From UBA974 sp002292405 (GTDB lineage Bacteria > Bacteroidota > Bacteroidia > Flavobacteriales_D > Sanyastnellaceae): a stretch of DNA of 64,000 nucleotides. The position numbers and the translations under genes are program-made. Below the pieces are notes generated by a model. It worked only from the letters and a program-made list of their open reading frames with translations. It did not search any database and was not told the DNA's origin. The stretch is from contig CALTBR010000002.1 in NCBI GenBank assembly GCA_943842425.1, positions 124,001-188,000 on the forward strand, read 5' to 3'. This document shows positions 47,425-56,570 of this stretch, piece by piece (within the stretch, counting starts at the first letter, position 1; each line of letters starts with the position of its first letter).

Positions 47425-50400
47425 ATGAGATATTTACTTACTTCTTTGTTATGTGTCTTGACGCTGGGGTTAACAGCTCAATCAACGATCTTCACAATGG
47501 GATCAGGAGATGTTATCGTTTATGAATGTGGAACGAGTGCTGTTTTTACGGATGACAATAGTGGTTCACAAGACGCTCAGGATCCATATTCTTGTACAAA
47601 TAATACGATTACATTTTGTCCTGATGTCCCTGGAGATGCCGTTCAAATCAATTTTCTAGGTTTCGATTTACAAACGAATGCGAATCCGAATAACAACGAT
47701 GCTCTTTATGCTTACGATGGAGACAATACTGGAGCGAATTTAGTTGGAGTAGGTACTGGGAACAGTTTTAATGGTGTAAGTATAACTGCTTCAATTGATA
47801 ATCCAACAGGCTGTGTTACGTTTCAATTTGTTTGTAATAACAATGCTACTGGAGGCGATATTGGTTGGGCTGCTTCAATAAGCTGTGTGACTCCTTGCTC
47901 ATACCCAGTTTCGGGACTTGAGTTGGTTTCGCCAGACCCATTCCCCACCAACCAAGAAGGTTCTATAAGTATAGGTCTTTGTCCTGATGATGTTATCACA
48001 TTTTCTGCAGAGTCTGCATTTGGAACAGATGGTTTTGCTCTACAGTCTCTCGTTTGGAATTGGGGAGATGGAGACGTAGAAATAACAGATGTTTCTGATG
48101 GTCTTATTGTACCTCATTCTTATTCTGAACCAGGTGAGTACATTGTTACACTTACTGTGGTTGACGAGAATGAGTGTAACAGTACGAACCTTCAACCTCA
48201 CCAGGTCTTAGTCAGTACTTTGCCGATATTTAATACAGAATTTACGACGCCTATCTGTGCGGGTTCACCTGGGTTTTTAAATGGTGATCCTGTTCAGTCT
48301 ATTACTTGGACTGCTCTTCCCCCTGTAGGAGTGTCCGAACTAGCGGACCTCCCAGATGCCACTGGAGTTGCCTTTACCTCAGAATTATTCCTTGACTTTT
48401 TTGAGCAAGGTCAAGTTTTAGAAAACTGTGAAGATATTGAACTGATCACAGCAAATATTGAACATACGTTTATTGGAGACTTGTCTTTTTGGATTACGTG
48501 TCCAGATGGAACAGAAGTCATACTCATGGATAATGGAGCCAGTGGTGGGCCTGACCCAACTGGATGTACTCCGAATGATCTTGGAGGAAACAATCTAGGT
48601 CTTGCAGATGTTGAAGGGTGGGATTATTCTTGGAATATGGATGCTGAGTGGGTGTTAGATGATGCAGGAAACCCTGATGCAGCAAGCCCTATGCCTTCAG
48701 GAACATATCTGCCTTGCGAAGATTTATGTGATTTTGTGGGATGTCCCTTAAACGGAATATGGACATTTAATGTAATTGATCAATGGGCTGCAGATAATGG
48801 AACACTATTCGGTTGGGGAATAGACTTTAACCCAAATATTGTTCCTGGTGTAACAACATTTACTCCTGTTATCGGGTTGGATTCGGATTCCAGTTTTTGG
48901 GATGTCACTACGTTTGATGAAGGAGTTGTGTTTATATCAGAAGATGCTAATTATGTAGATCTAGAATTTCCAAATCCAGGACTTTTCGACTTCACATACC
49001 AAGTAACCAATAACTTTGGTTGTAGTTGGGATACTACGGTTAATATTACAGTTATTGAAGGCCCTCAAACAAACATCTCTGCTGGAGAGGACGTGATCTT
49101 TTGCCAGGATCCTGTTCAACTTCAAGGCTTGTTTACTGGTGATGGTCCTTCTCCATGTGGTGGTGCAGGTGGGTCTTATGACTATTGTTACACGAACAAT
49201 GAAAACACGGTGTTTAACTATTGCCCTGATGTCTTAGGCGATGGCACCATGATGACGATTAATTTTTCTGCAGGCATCATGGAGACTTGCTGTGATTTTA
49301 TCAATGTATTTGATGGACCTAATGGCACAGGAAATTTAATTGAAACATTTAATACGAATATCCCTGGTGCAACATTTACTGCAACAAATGCTGATGGTTG
49401 TATTTCCTTTGTCCTTACTAGTGATGGAAGTGTGAATTGTGCAGATGGGTTTTTTGGTTTTGAGCCTCTTGCGTGGTGCGTAAGCTGTGGAGGTCAGGAT
49501 GCTTGCGGATTTGATTGGTCTTGGACTCCAACGGACTATTTAGACAATCCATTTGTTCCTCAGCCTACAGTTTTAGACTTTGACGGACAACCTACAGCAT
49601 ACACTTTGTTAGTTGAGCCTATCGGATTTGACAATTGCTCTACAACAGATGTTGTCATGGTATTGCCTGATAGCACTTGTGGCTGTACAGACAATGAAGC
49701 AGTAAATTATAACCCAGAAGCCACGGAAAACGATTTCTCATGTATCTATGAAGGCTGTGTTATTGAAGTAGCCTGTAACTATAACCCCGAAGCATCTATT
49801 GATGATGGTAGTTGTATTTTCTTTTGTTCAGGTTGTACAGATGAGACGGCATGTAACTACGACTCATATTTTCTTCAAGACGATGGGTCATGTTTATATC
49901 CTGGCTGTATCGATATTAATGCGTGTAACTATGACGCAAATGCTGGATGTGATGATGACAACTGTCAATACTTTGATGAATGTGGAGAGTGTGGAGGAAT
50001 AGGCACATTAGGTTGTAATGAGCCAAGCGCTTGTAATTATGATATTACCGCTGATTGTGATGATATGTCTTGTGTTTTCTCTGGATGCATGGATTCTGTA
50101 GCATGTAATTTTGATGCTAATGCTGGATGTGATGATGGAGACTGTGAATACGAATCATGTACGGGCTGCATGTATGAGTTGGCTTGTAATTATGATTCTG
50201 AATATACTATTGCTGATAATGAATCTTGTGAGTTTGGCGCATGTCCTGGATGTACCGATTTCACAGCTTGTAATTACAATCCTACAGTTTCGGAAGATGA
50301 TGGCTCTTGTGAATATTGTAGCTGCAATGATTGTTCAGATGGTTGCACTAATACAGAAGCATGTAATTATGACTCGAATGCAATTTCAGATGACGGTAGT

Positions 50401-50733
50401 TGTTTATATATAGACGAGTGTGGAGAGTGTGGCGGAGAAGGCATTCTTGAAGGAGATTGTGACTGTGAAGGAAACGTATTAGATGCTTCTGGGATATGTG
50501 GGGGTGATTGTGAAGATGACTATAATAGCAATGGAATATGTGATGATAGTGAAGTGTATGGATGTACTTACCCTGATGCGATGAATTTTGATTCCTTAGC
50601 TACATCTGATGATGGTAGTTGCCTGTTTGATGATATGGCTAGCGATTGTCCATCTGACATAGATGGAGATGGAACAGTTACCACCCAAGACCTTTTAAGT
50701 TTCTTATCATTCTTCGGAGAAGTTTGTGAATAG
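47425..50733 (+). CDS. Secreted CUB/PKD/P-domain protein with Cys modules and dockerin-like end
   Basis: 1,102 residues. Signal peptide about 1-19 (MRYLLTSLLCVLTLGLTAQ). A CUB-like domain spans about 22-153. A PKD domain (about 165-255) has VWNWGDGD...PGEYIVTLTVVD. A proprotein-convertase P-like domain (about 330-470) has IEHTFIGDLSFWITCPDGT and GIWTFNVIDQWAADNGTLFG. A second CUB-like domain spans about 570-690. About ten GCxDxxACNY modules fill 750-1060, and the end is dockerin-like (DIDGDGTVTTQDLLSFLSFF). No catalytic domain is seen, so this is a binding or structural surface protein. ATG start; the leader and first residues match those of the genes at 155 and 44070. Confidence 0.87.
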   Translation: MRYLLTSLLCVLTLGLTAQSTIFTMGSGDVIVYECGTSAVFTDDNSGSQDAQDPYSCTNNTITFCPDVPGDAVQINFLGFDLQTNANPNNNDALYAYDGDNTGANLVGVGTGNSFNGVSITASIDNPTGCVTFQFVCNNNATGGDIGWAASISCVTPCSYPVSGLELVSPDPFPTNQEGSISIGLCPDDVITFSAESAFGTDGFALQSLVWNWGDGDVEITDVSDGLIVPHSYSEPGEYIVTLTVVDENECNSTNLQPHQVLVSTLPIFNTEFTTPICAGSPGFLNGDPVQSITWTALPPVGVSELADLPDATGVAFTSELFLDFFEQGQVLENCEDIELITANIEHTFIGDLSFWITCPDGTEVILMDNGASGGPDPTGCTPNDLGGNNLGLADVEGWDYSWNMDAEWVLDDAGNPDAASPMPSGTYLPCEDLCDFVGCPLNGIWTFNVIDQWAADNGTLFGWGIDFNPNIVPGVTTFTPVIGLDSDSSFWDVTTFDEGVVFISEDANYVDLEFPNPGLFDFTYQVTNNFGCSWDTTVNITVIEGPQTNISAGEDVIFCQDPVQLQGLFTGDGPSPCGGAGGSYDYCYTNNENTVFNYCPDVLGDGTMMTINFSAGIMETCCDFINVFDGPNGTGNLIETFNTNIPGATFTATNADGCISFVLTSDGSVNCADGFFGFEPLAWCVSCGGQDACGFDWSWTPTDYLDNPFVPQPTVLDFDGQPTAYTLLVEPIGFDNCSTTDVVMVLPDSTCGCTDNEAVNYNPEATENDFSCIYEGCVIEVACNYNPEASIDDGSCIFFCSGCTDETACNYDSYFLQDDGSCLYPGCIDINACNYDANAGCDDDNCQYFDECGECGGIGTLGCNEPSACNYDITADCDDMSCVFSGCMDSVACNFDANAGCDDGDCEYESCTGCMYELACNYDSEYTIADNESCEFGACPGCTDFTACNYNPTVSEDDGSCEYCSCNDCSDGCTNTEACNYDSNAISDDGSCLYIDECGECGGEGILEGDCDCEGNVLDASGICGGDCEDDYNSNGICDDSEVYGCTYPDAMNFDSLATSDDGSCLFDDMASDCPSDIDGDGTVTTQDLLSFLSFFGEVCE

Positions 50734-50749
50734 ACTACTGCGTTCAAGA

Positions 50750-50868
50750 CTAATCTTTCTCTGCTTTCTCTGTAAGTTTCATCTCAATATACTCATCTAA
50801 GCCTTTCTCGTTTTGGAGGTTCTTTTTAAAGATGTAAACCTTTATTCTAAGGTGTTTTGTTAAATTTG
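50750..50868 (-). pseudogene. C-terminal gene remnant (copy 2)
   Basis: The minus strand is open for 39 codons ending KGLDEYIEMKLTEKAEKD-stop, with IKVYIFKKNLQNE before it and a TGA directly upstream; there is no start codon. It looks like the 3' end of a lost gene. With the copy at 47258-47317 it forms a direct repeat flanking the gene at 47425. Confidence 0.5.
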
Positions 50869-51093
50869 ATCACGGGTAGAGAACTTAACCATATAAACCT
50901 AACGACTGAAAAAGAGGGGCTACATGTTTTGAAAGAGCAAGTCGAAGGCTTTCACATCCCTTCTAAAGAAGATAAAAAATATCAGCAATATATAGAGTGG
51001 CGTTTATATATATCTGAGGGCGGTAAATTATTGAAAACGAAACCGTTTACTCCAGAGGGCGTGCACACTGTTATGGGAATGATCTGGAAATAA
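50857..51093 (+). CDS. Possible small protein, unknown
   Basis: 78 residues if read from TTG at 50857; no ATG is available before residue 70. The sequence (EKEGLHVLKEQVEGFHIPSK, then YQQYIEWRLYISEGGKLL) has a balanced, protein-like composition with no membrane helix or signal. It overlaps the remnant at 50750-50868 on the other strand. It could be a true small gene or the 3' part of a broken one. The rest of 50734-51239 holds nothing recognisable. Confidence 0.35.
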   Translation: MLNLITGRELNHINLTTEKEGLHVLKEQVEGFHIPSKEDKKYQQYIEWRLYISEGGKLLKTKPFTPEGVHTVMGMIWK

Positions 51094-51239
51094 GTTTTAG
51101 GTTTTAGTGTTGATCAAATGTGGAAAGTGTGACGGTAAAGTGTGACAGCAAGCCCATATATTTCGTATATTAGCTATGTTCTTGTAATATTAATCAGTTA
51201 ACAGTCATTCCAAGAAAGCTCAGCTGAATCCCCTGTAAA

Positions 51240-51282
51240 CATGGCACAATAAAGGCCTTGCTTGCGCAAGACCTTTTTGTTT
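51240..51282 (-). terminator. tRNA-His terminator (direct repeat of 45988-46031)
   Basis: On the minus strand AAAGGTCTTGC, a GCAA loop and GCAAGGCCTTT form an 11-bp stem with one G-U pair, starting a few nt after tRNA-His. The near-identical copy lies 5.25 kb upstream. Confidence 0.75.
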
Positions 51283-51288
51283 TCTTTG

Positions 51289-51363
51289 GGTGGATAATGG
51301 GATTTGAACCCACGGCCCCTGGTACCACAAACCAGTGCTCTAACCAACTGAGCTATACCCACC
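51289..51363 (-). tRNA. tRNA-His (anticodon GTG)
   Basis: 75 nt including the extra G(-1) opposite C73, the hallmark of tRNA-His. The acceptor GTGGGTA pairs with TATCCAC. The anticodon stem CTGGT/ACCAG closes the loop TTGTGGT, giving GTG. Confidence 0.95.
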
Positions 51364-51381
51364 ATATCCCAGAAGGGAGTA

Positions 51382-51411
51382 CAAAGATACTCTTAAGTTT
51401 TGTTAGTGCAA
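51382..51411 (-). promoter_or_regulatory. Promoter of tRNA-His
   Basis: On the minus strand TTG (51411-51409), a 19-nt spacer and an exact TATCTTTG (51389-51382), about 19 nt before the tRNA. Confidence 0.75.
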
Positions 51412-51435
51412 GGATAATGCACCAAATTTGTGACT

Positions 51436-52632
51436 ATGAAAAAGAGTGAGGATACCGACAGCTTAAGGGTTTTGCATATTGCAAGTTGGTATCCGAGCAA
51501 GGAACACGGATCGTTAGGCAATTTCATTCAACGACATGTGGGAGCAGTGGCAAAAAAGCATGAGAGTGAGGTTTGGTACGCAGCTCCGGTTTCTAATGAG
51601 AATCCGCTTTTAGGGACGAGTGAGGTGATCGAGAAAGATGGCTTTTTAGAAAGAATAGCTTACCCAAAGGCAACAAAGCCAGGGGCAAGAGCAGTGACAA
51701 GAGCGTTATTGAAGATGGTGCCAGGGGAAAAAATAGCTATGCCAGATCTTGTGCATCTACATGTGGCTTTTCCAGCTGGAAGGGCGGCGAGAATACTGTC
51801 TGAAAGTTGGGATGTGCCCCTTGTGATAACGGAGCACTGGACAGCTTACCACGATTCTCAGCACATTCCGCTTTGGCGTAAGATTTCTATGAGGAGAACA
51901 GCAGCTTACGCAGCTACGTTTTGTCCCGTTACAGACCAACTTGGGGAGAAAATGAGGGAATTTAAGATGCTCAACCTCAAAGGTGGCAGTGTTTACACAA
52001 CCGTGCCTAACGTAGTGGATACAGAGATGTTTACGATACCTTCTGAGAATGAAGTCAAGGGTGATGAGGTGCGGCTCCTTCACGTGAGCTCTTTAGATGA
52101 ATCCCAAAAAAACATTACAGGCATTCTTCACACACTCGCAACGCTTATAAATTCAAAACCAGAGTTTCATTTTTGTGCAAAGTTCGTCGGTGGAAGTGAT
52201 ACGGAAAAACTCATGAAACTACGTACATACGCTGCGTCATTGGGACTTACTGATACATGCGTAACGTTTTCCGGACCCTTATCGAGCGAAGAAGTGGCCA
52301 AGTGTATGCAGTCTTCAGACGCGCTCGTACTGTTCAGTCGCAACGAAAATTTTCCATGTGTAATTTCTGAAGCTTGGGCTTCAGGAATTCCTGTGATATC
52401 AACAGATGTGGGTGGAATTTCTGAGCACTTAGTCGAGGAGTCGGGACGAGGAATTCTCATTGAGTCGGAAGACGAATTGGGATTGAGAAAGGCGATTTTA
52501 AGTCTCGGAGACGGAGCAAAGTTTAATCCTAATGAGATAAGGAATTACGCAATAGAGCATTTCAGTGTTGAAGCGATATCTGAGGCGTTCGACCAAGTGT
52601 ACCAAGAAGCTTTAAAGAGCGGGGTAGAGTGA
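51436..52632 (+). CDS. Glycosyltransferase family 4 protein
   Basis: 398 residues from the ATG at 51436; a GTG two codons upstream is the alternative. A GT-B fold retaining transferase. The N-terminal domain has HIASWYPSKEHGSLGNFIQRH, and the donor-binding C-terminal half has RLLHVSSLDESQKNITGILH and the signature ENFPCVISEAWASGIPVISTDVGGISE (E..7..E-like motif). It probably adds a sugar in surface polysaccharide synthesis. The next gene, a flippase, overlaps it (GTGA), supporting one pathway. Confidence 0.88.
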   Translation: MKKSEDTDSLRVLHIASWYPSKEHGSLGNFIQRHVGAVAKKHESEVWYAAPVSNENPLLGTSEVIEKDGFLERIAYPKATKPGARAVTRALLKMVPGEKIAMPDLVHLHVAFPAGRAARILSESWDVPLVITEHWTAYHDSQHIPLWRKISMRRTAAYAATFCPVTDQLGEKMREFKMLNLKGGSVYTTVPNVVDTEMFTIPSENEVKGDEVRLLHVSSLDESQKNITGILHTLATLINSKPEFHFCAKFVGGSDTEKLMKLRTYAASLGLTDTCVTFSGPLSSEEVAKCMQSSDALVLFSRNENFPCVISEAWASGIPVISTDVGGISEHLVEESGRGILIESEDELGLRKAILSLGDGAKFNPNEIRNYAIEHFSVEAISEAFDQVYQEALKSGVE

Positions 52633-53828
52633 AGTTTTTATCGGACATATCTCACTCGATAGGGTCACGCCTCGTACTTCTAGTTGCGACATTAGGAACA
52701 GTTCTTCTCAACAGTCATTTTCTTGGAGAAAGTGGACTGGGGAGTGTGGCGCTTCTACAGTTTGGGCTCTTGCTCGTAACTGGTATGGCGGGGTTTGTAG
52801 CGGCGGGAGCAGTGGTATTCGTAAGAAGATCGCATAAGCCATCACAATTGAGAAAGGTGGCGTACCTGTGGTGCCTGCTCTCGGCCATAGTGGCATCTGT
52901 GTTGGGGTCTGCATTAGGAATCATACCGAGTGAGTGGCTTATAGCATCCTCCGTACTGGGCCTGATGCAGAGTATCATCGTATTTCACAGTCAGCTGCTC
53001 ATAGCTGGGGGGCGTATTCGTACTAACAATCAGCTTCAGATAGTCCAAACCTTCTCCCTCCTAACCTCCACACTACTAACCTACCTCTACTTTGGAATAA
53101 ATACTCCCATAGGATTTATGTGGGCTCTCGCAGCAGCATTAGCAATAGCCTTAGTGTTTTCTATAATAGCCATGAAAGGCAATTGGGAAAGCGCTCCAAC
53201 ATCTGGATCGCATGACGCCAATTCAGCTACTCCACTGTTATTTCGTTACGGAAGCCAGGGATCCACGGGATCCATACTACAACTCCTTACAAATAGATCA
53301 AACCTCTCACTATTAAACCACTTTATAGGGACTGCCGGGGCAGGGATTTACTCTGTAGTATATTATGGAGTCGAAGCTGTTTGGACTATAGCTAGAGCAT
53401 TAGCCCCAATGGTCAATACAGAAGTCGCTGCAGCATCTTCGTCGGTTGAACGTCGTACCATCACATCTGGATACCTAAAGCGGACCTTAATGCTTACCGT
53501 TTCCCTCACAATCTTAGTATCAGTAGTCCCAGAGTCAATTTACGCTTGGGTTTTTGGCATAAATGGAATAGCTGTCCCCCTAAGGATTTTAGCACCCGGA
53601 ATGATTGCAGGAGCCATCTCGAGCATAATAGCTCACCACCTTAGTGCGATAGGACTTCACATATGGAATGCTCGCACTTCGGCAATAGGACTCACCGTGC
53701 TAATTAGCATAGGATGGTTCGCCATCCCTACGTATGGCGTTGCTGGAGCTGCTATGGCCGCTTCAGCAGCTTATTTATCTCAAGCTGCGGGCCTCATTTT
53801 CGCTCTTCTTAAAGAAGATCCAAAATAG
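52629..53828 (+). CDS. Polysaccharide flippase (Wzx-like)
   Basis: 399 residues, about 12 membrane helices, MOP/Wzx-type. The start is GTG at 52629, overlapping the stop of the glycosyltransferase by 4 nt. Supporting segments are HFLGESGLGSVALLQFGLLL and GTAGAGIYSVVYYGVEAVW, and a C-terminal helix pair of the family. It likely moves lipid-linked sugars across the inner membrane. Its 3' end overlaps the converging bshB1 gene by 20 bp. Confidence 0.82.
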   Translation: MKFLSDISHSIGSRLVLLVATLGTVLLNSHFLGESGLGSVALLQFGLLLVTGMAGFVAAGAVVFVRRSHKPSQLRKVAYLWCLLSAIVASVLGSALGIIPSEWLIASSVLGLMQSIIVFHSQLLIAGGRIRTNNQLQIVQTFSLLTSTLLTYLYFGINTPIGFMWALAAALAIALVFSIIAMKGNWESAPTSGSHDANSATPLLFRYGSQGSTGSILQLLTNRSNLSLLNHFIGTAGAGIYSVVYYGVEAVWTIARALAPMVNTEVAAASSSVERRTITSGYLKRTLMLTVSLTILVSVVPESIYAWVFGINGIAVPLRILAPGMIAGAISSIIAHHLSAIGLHIWNARTSAIGLTVLISIGWFAIPTYGVAGAAMAASAAYLSQAAGLIFALLKEDPK

Positions 53829-54546
53829 AATTAACGCCCACCGGCCTTCTTATCTCGAACCCCTCGCCTGCCGTAAACCCGCACGGCCTTCCCATCGCTA
53901 AATCGCGTCCCTTCAAATGCTGTAGGAACTCGGGCGAAGAAATCGGCGTCTCGGGGGCAACATTCGTGTCATCGTGGTTCTCGGAATAAAATTGTGATCC
54001 GTAAGCGAGGATGGCTTTCATTTTAACGTCCTCGTAGCCGCTGATATCGACTACGACATCTGCCATCCTATCATAATCCTGGATATAATGATATACCGCA
54101 TCAGGTCGATGAGTCAATAATGGAATTCCTGAATCGTCTAAATCGCCAGTTTCACATTTGACAAGTCCGGCTAAGAAAGAAGCCTGGTATACAAGTTCAG
54201 CTCCTTTTCCATGGTCAGGGTGCCTATCATCGAGCGCGTTAGCTAGAATAATTCGGGGACGATATTTTCTGATGACCTTGACAACTTCAAGTAAGGATTT
54301 CTCATCACATTGAAAGAAACCGTCTGGTAAGTCGAGGTTAATTCTGGTTTTTACTCCTAAAATTTCCGCGGCTGCTGCAGATTCCTGACTGCGTATTTGA
54401 GCTGAACCTCGTGACCCTAGCTCTCCTCGAGTGAGATCTACAATTGCAATCGATTTGCCTTCCACGACTAATTTAGCAATCGTTCCTCCAGCTGCGAGTT
54501 CTACATCGTCTGGGTGGGCTCCGAAAGCGAGAACATCAAAATTCAT
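53809..54546 (-). CDS. bshB1: Bacillithiol biosynthesis deacetylase BshB1
   Basis: 245 residues from the ATG at 54546; another ATG lies 9 nt upstream, but MNFDVLAFGAHPDDVELAAG fits family starts. A LmbE-like zinc deacetylase that removes acetyl from GlcNAc-malate in bacillithiol synthesis. Zinc motifs AHPDD and RHPDHGKGAE are intact; TRGELGSRG is typical of BshB1. BshA and BshC are not in the window. Confidence 0.88.
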   Translation of the reverse strand: MNFDVLAFGAHPDDVELAAGGTIAKLVVEGKSIAIVDLTRGELGSRGSAQIRSQESAAAAEILGVKTRINLDLPDGFFQCDEKSLLEVVKVIRKYRPRIILANALDDRHPDHGKGAELVYQASFLAGLVKCETGDLDDSGIPLLTHRPDAVYHYIQDYDRMADVVVDISGYEDVKMKAILAYGSQFYSENHDDTNVAPETPISSPEFLQHLKGRDLAMGRPCGFTAGEGFEIRRPVGVNSILDLL

Positions 54547-54575
54547 GGTTTCCATAAAGCGAAGGTAATCTTATA

Positions 54576-55628
54576 CTACCTATTTGAAATAAAAACTGCA
54601 GATATAGGTCTGTGATCGCTGAGTTCTATTTCGTGAGTTTCGAATGAAACGACTTCTAAAGACGAAGAACTCATCATATAATCTATTCTCAATCCTGGGA
54701 TATCACCTACGTAAGTAGAACCTAAACCTGAACCAGCTAAGGCAAAAGCGTCAAATAATTTCGGAGAACCAGACCTTAAAGTGGATAACGCAAAAGAAAC
54801 AGGGGTGTCATTAAAATCACCGCAAAGTATAACCGGGTAGGGACTAGAATTGATAGAGGCGCGGAGAACAGTGGTTTGGGCTGAACGACTTGAGAATGCT
54901 GAGGAAAGTCTAGACCACAACTTCTTGCTCTGCTCGGTATCAGGGCCTGAACGCACCGCATCGTAATCGCCACCCACGAAACCCACAGACTGTAAGTGAA
55001 TGTTGTAGACTCTAATCGTATCATTACTTTTAGGTAAAATTACATCTAGAATAATGCCTCTAGCGAAATTCTCATCTTTAAAAGTCCATGGCTCGAAATC
55101 AACAATTTTTAATTTTGTGGCTATAGCCGTACCCGCTCTATTACCTGCATGTTTAACAGTTGCTCCTCCTAAAGATTTAGAAACTTGTCCTTTCATCTCT
55201 ACAGGCATCTCTTGAAAACACATGATATCAAGAGATGTAGAAGAGAGCCAAGTGAAAATATCATTCCTGGTTTTATCTCCCTCTAACCACTGGTATTCAT
55301 CCATTCTTCGGACATTAAAAGTACCCGCAGAAAAACTGATGGAATCATCCGTCAACTCAGGCACAGTACCTATTCCACCTATTGTTAAAGCAATACTCGA
55401 TTGAAGGAAGAACAGCATGATAAAAGGCACAACTAATCCTTTCCACCCACCTCGAATTAACCTCAAAACAACTCCGATAAAAAACACCAAAAGGGCATAG
55501 GGGAATGTTAATCCGAAAATAGCAAAAAAAGGAAACAGCTCTGGTGAGATTAATTCACCAACCTTCGCACCAACAAGAATTAACATGGATGGTTCTAAGA
55601 TAAAATGATCTAATCTAATACCAGACAC
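54576..55628 (-). CDS. Membrane-anchored endonuclease/exonuclease/phosphatase-family protein
   Basis: 350 residues from GTG at 55628, 5 nt after the rhomboid stop; an ATG 42 nt further in is also possible. Two to three N-terminal membrane helices (about 15-95) precede an EEP domain (about 105-350) with FNVRRMDEYQWLEGDKTRND, DIMCFQEMP, ILCGDFNDTP and a final LSDHRPISAVF. These cover the catalytic Asn, Glu, Asp/Asn and His. The active site probably faces the periplasm. The substrate (nucleic acid or phospholipid) is unknown. Confidence 0.85.
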   Translation of the reverse strand: MSGIRLDHFILEPSMLILVGAKVGELISPELFPFFAIFGLTFPYALLVFFIGVVLRLIRGGWKGLVVPFIMLFFLQSSIALTIGGIGTVPELTDDSISFSAGTFNVRRMDEYQWLEGDKTRNDIFTWLSSTSLDIMCFQEMPVEMKGQVSKSLGGATVKHAGNRAGTAIATKLKIVDFEPWTFKDENFARGIILDVILPKSNDTIRVYNIHLQSVGFVGGDYDAVRSGPDTEQSKKLWSRLSSAFSSRSAQTTVLRASINSSPYPVILCGDFNDTPVSFALSTLRSGSPKLFDAFALAGSGLGSTYVGDIPGLRIDYMMSSSSLEVVSFETHEIELSDHRPISAVFISNR

Positions 55629-55632
55629 TCTC

Positions 55633-56562
55633 CTATTTCTTTGATTGATTAAACAAAAACTTTTTTTCTTCTTTGCTAAGATGATCGTATCCGTGACGTG
55701 AAATCTTCTCAAGTATTAAATCTAACCTATCCTCTCTCTCCTTTCTTTCAGAATTAAAGTCATCGTCACTTTTAGGGGGGCGAGTTTCTTTAGGTTTCCT
55801 TCTCATAGATTTTGTAAAGTTGAATTTTTTACTAAACGAAGGGGTCGAAGAAGTCGGTAAAGAAGACATTATCATATCAATAATCACCTCTAACCATCTA
55901 ACAATATTAATCCCTTTGCGAGAGTATACAATTAAGAAATACCCAAAAGCGGCACCACCTAAATGAGCTATTCTCCCTCTTGTCTCTAAACCAGATTCGC
56001 CAAGTATTCCAAAATAATCAAAAAGCACATACAGCAGTGCGATATACTTAAGTTGGACTGATCCGAAAAGAAAAAAAGGAATTTTTTTAGTCGGATTTAA
56101 GGTCGCTGTAGCTGTAAAGATTGCCATAATAGCAGCTGATGCTCCATAAGCAAAAGAGACCTCCTCCATCCTCAGTCCAGGTAAGACATTCACAGAAATA
56201 GCATAAACGATGAAGCCCGCCAGTCCACCCATGATGTATGTGCTGAGTAACCTTCTTGAACCCACTTCAGAGACATACATTCGTCCCATCCACCACAGAA
56301 GCATCATATTGAATAAGAGATGGAATATTTCCTTATGTGCAAACATATGAGTCAGCATCGACCACGGTCTATAAAGTAAAGTTGGGAGGTGGGCTGTAGT
56401 AAATAAACCGTACCCACCCGATGCACTAACTGGAATCTGAATATCAGTTAGTTGAGTAAAAACAATCGCCGAATTTATGACAACAAAAACTACAACGTTC
56501 ACCCAAATCAACTTGTACAGCATCCCACCCGTATTCCAGCTTTTCTTAATATCTTCCCACAT
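55633..56562 (-). CDS. Rhomboid-family intramembrane protease (C-terminally extended)
   Basis: 309 residues. The rhomboid core (about 15-215) has HMFAHKEIFHLLFNMMLLWW, the Ser motif AYGASAAIMAIF (family GxSG; here the last Gly is Ala) and the catalytic His in HLGGAAFGYFLI. It is followed by a ~90-residue charged cytoplasmic tail (KPKETRPPKSDDDFNSERK...) ending in a DHLSKEEKKFLFNQ motif common in Bacteroidota rhomboids. It is 8 bp after a second rhomboid gene; the two may be paralogous partners. Confidence 0.88.
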   Translation of the reverse strand: MWEDIKKSWNTGGMLYKLIWVNVVVFVVINSAIVFTQLTDIQIPVSASGGYGLFTTAHLPTLLYRPWSMLTHMFAHKEIFHLLFNMMLLWWMGRMYVSEVGSRRLLSTYIMGGLAGFIVYAISVNVLPGLRMEEVSFAYGASAAIMAIFTATATLNPTKKIPFFLFGSVQLKYIALLYVLFDYFGILGESGLETRGRIAHLGGAAFGYFLIVYSRKGINIVRWLEVIIDMIMSSLPTSSTPSFSKKFNFTKSMRRKPKETRPPKSDDDFNSERKEREDRLDLILEKISRHGYDHLSKEEKKFLFNQSKK

Positions 56563-56570
56563 ACGGTAAA

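Noticed and set aside
51258..51449. Open frame antisense to tRNA-His
   Set aside because: It spans the tRNA, its terminator and its promoter on the opposite strand.
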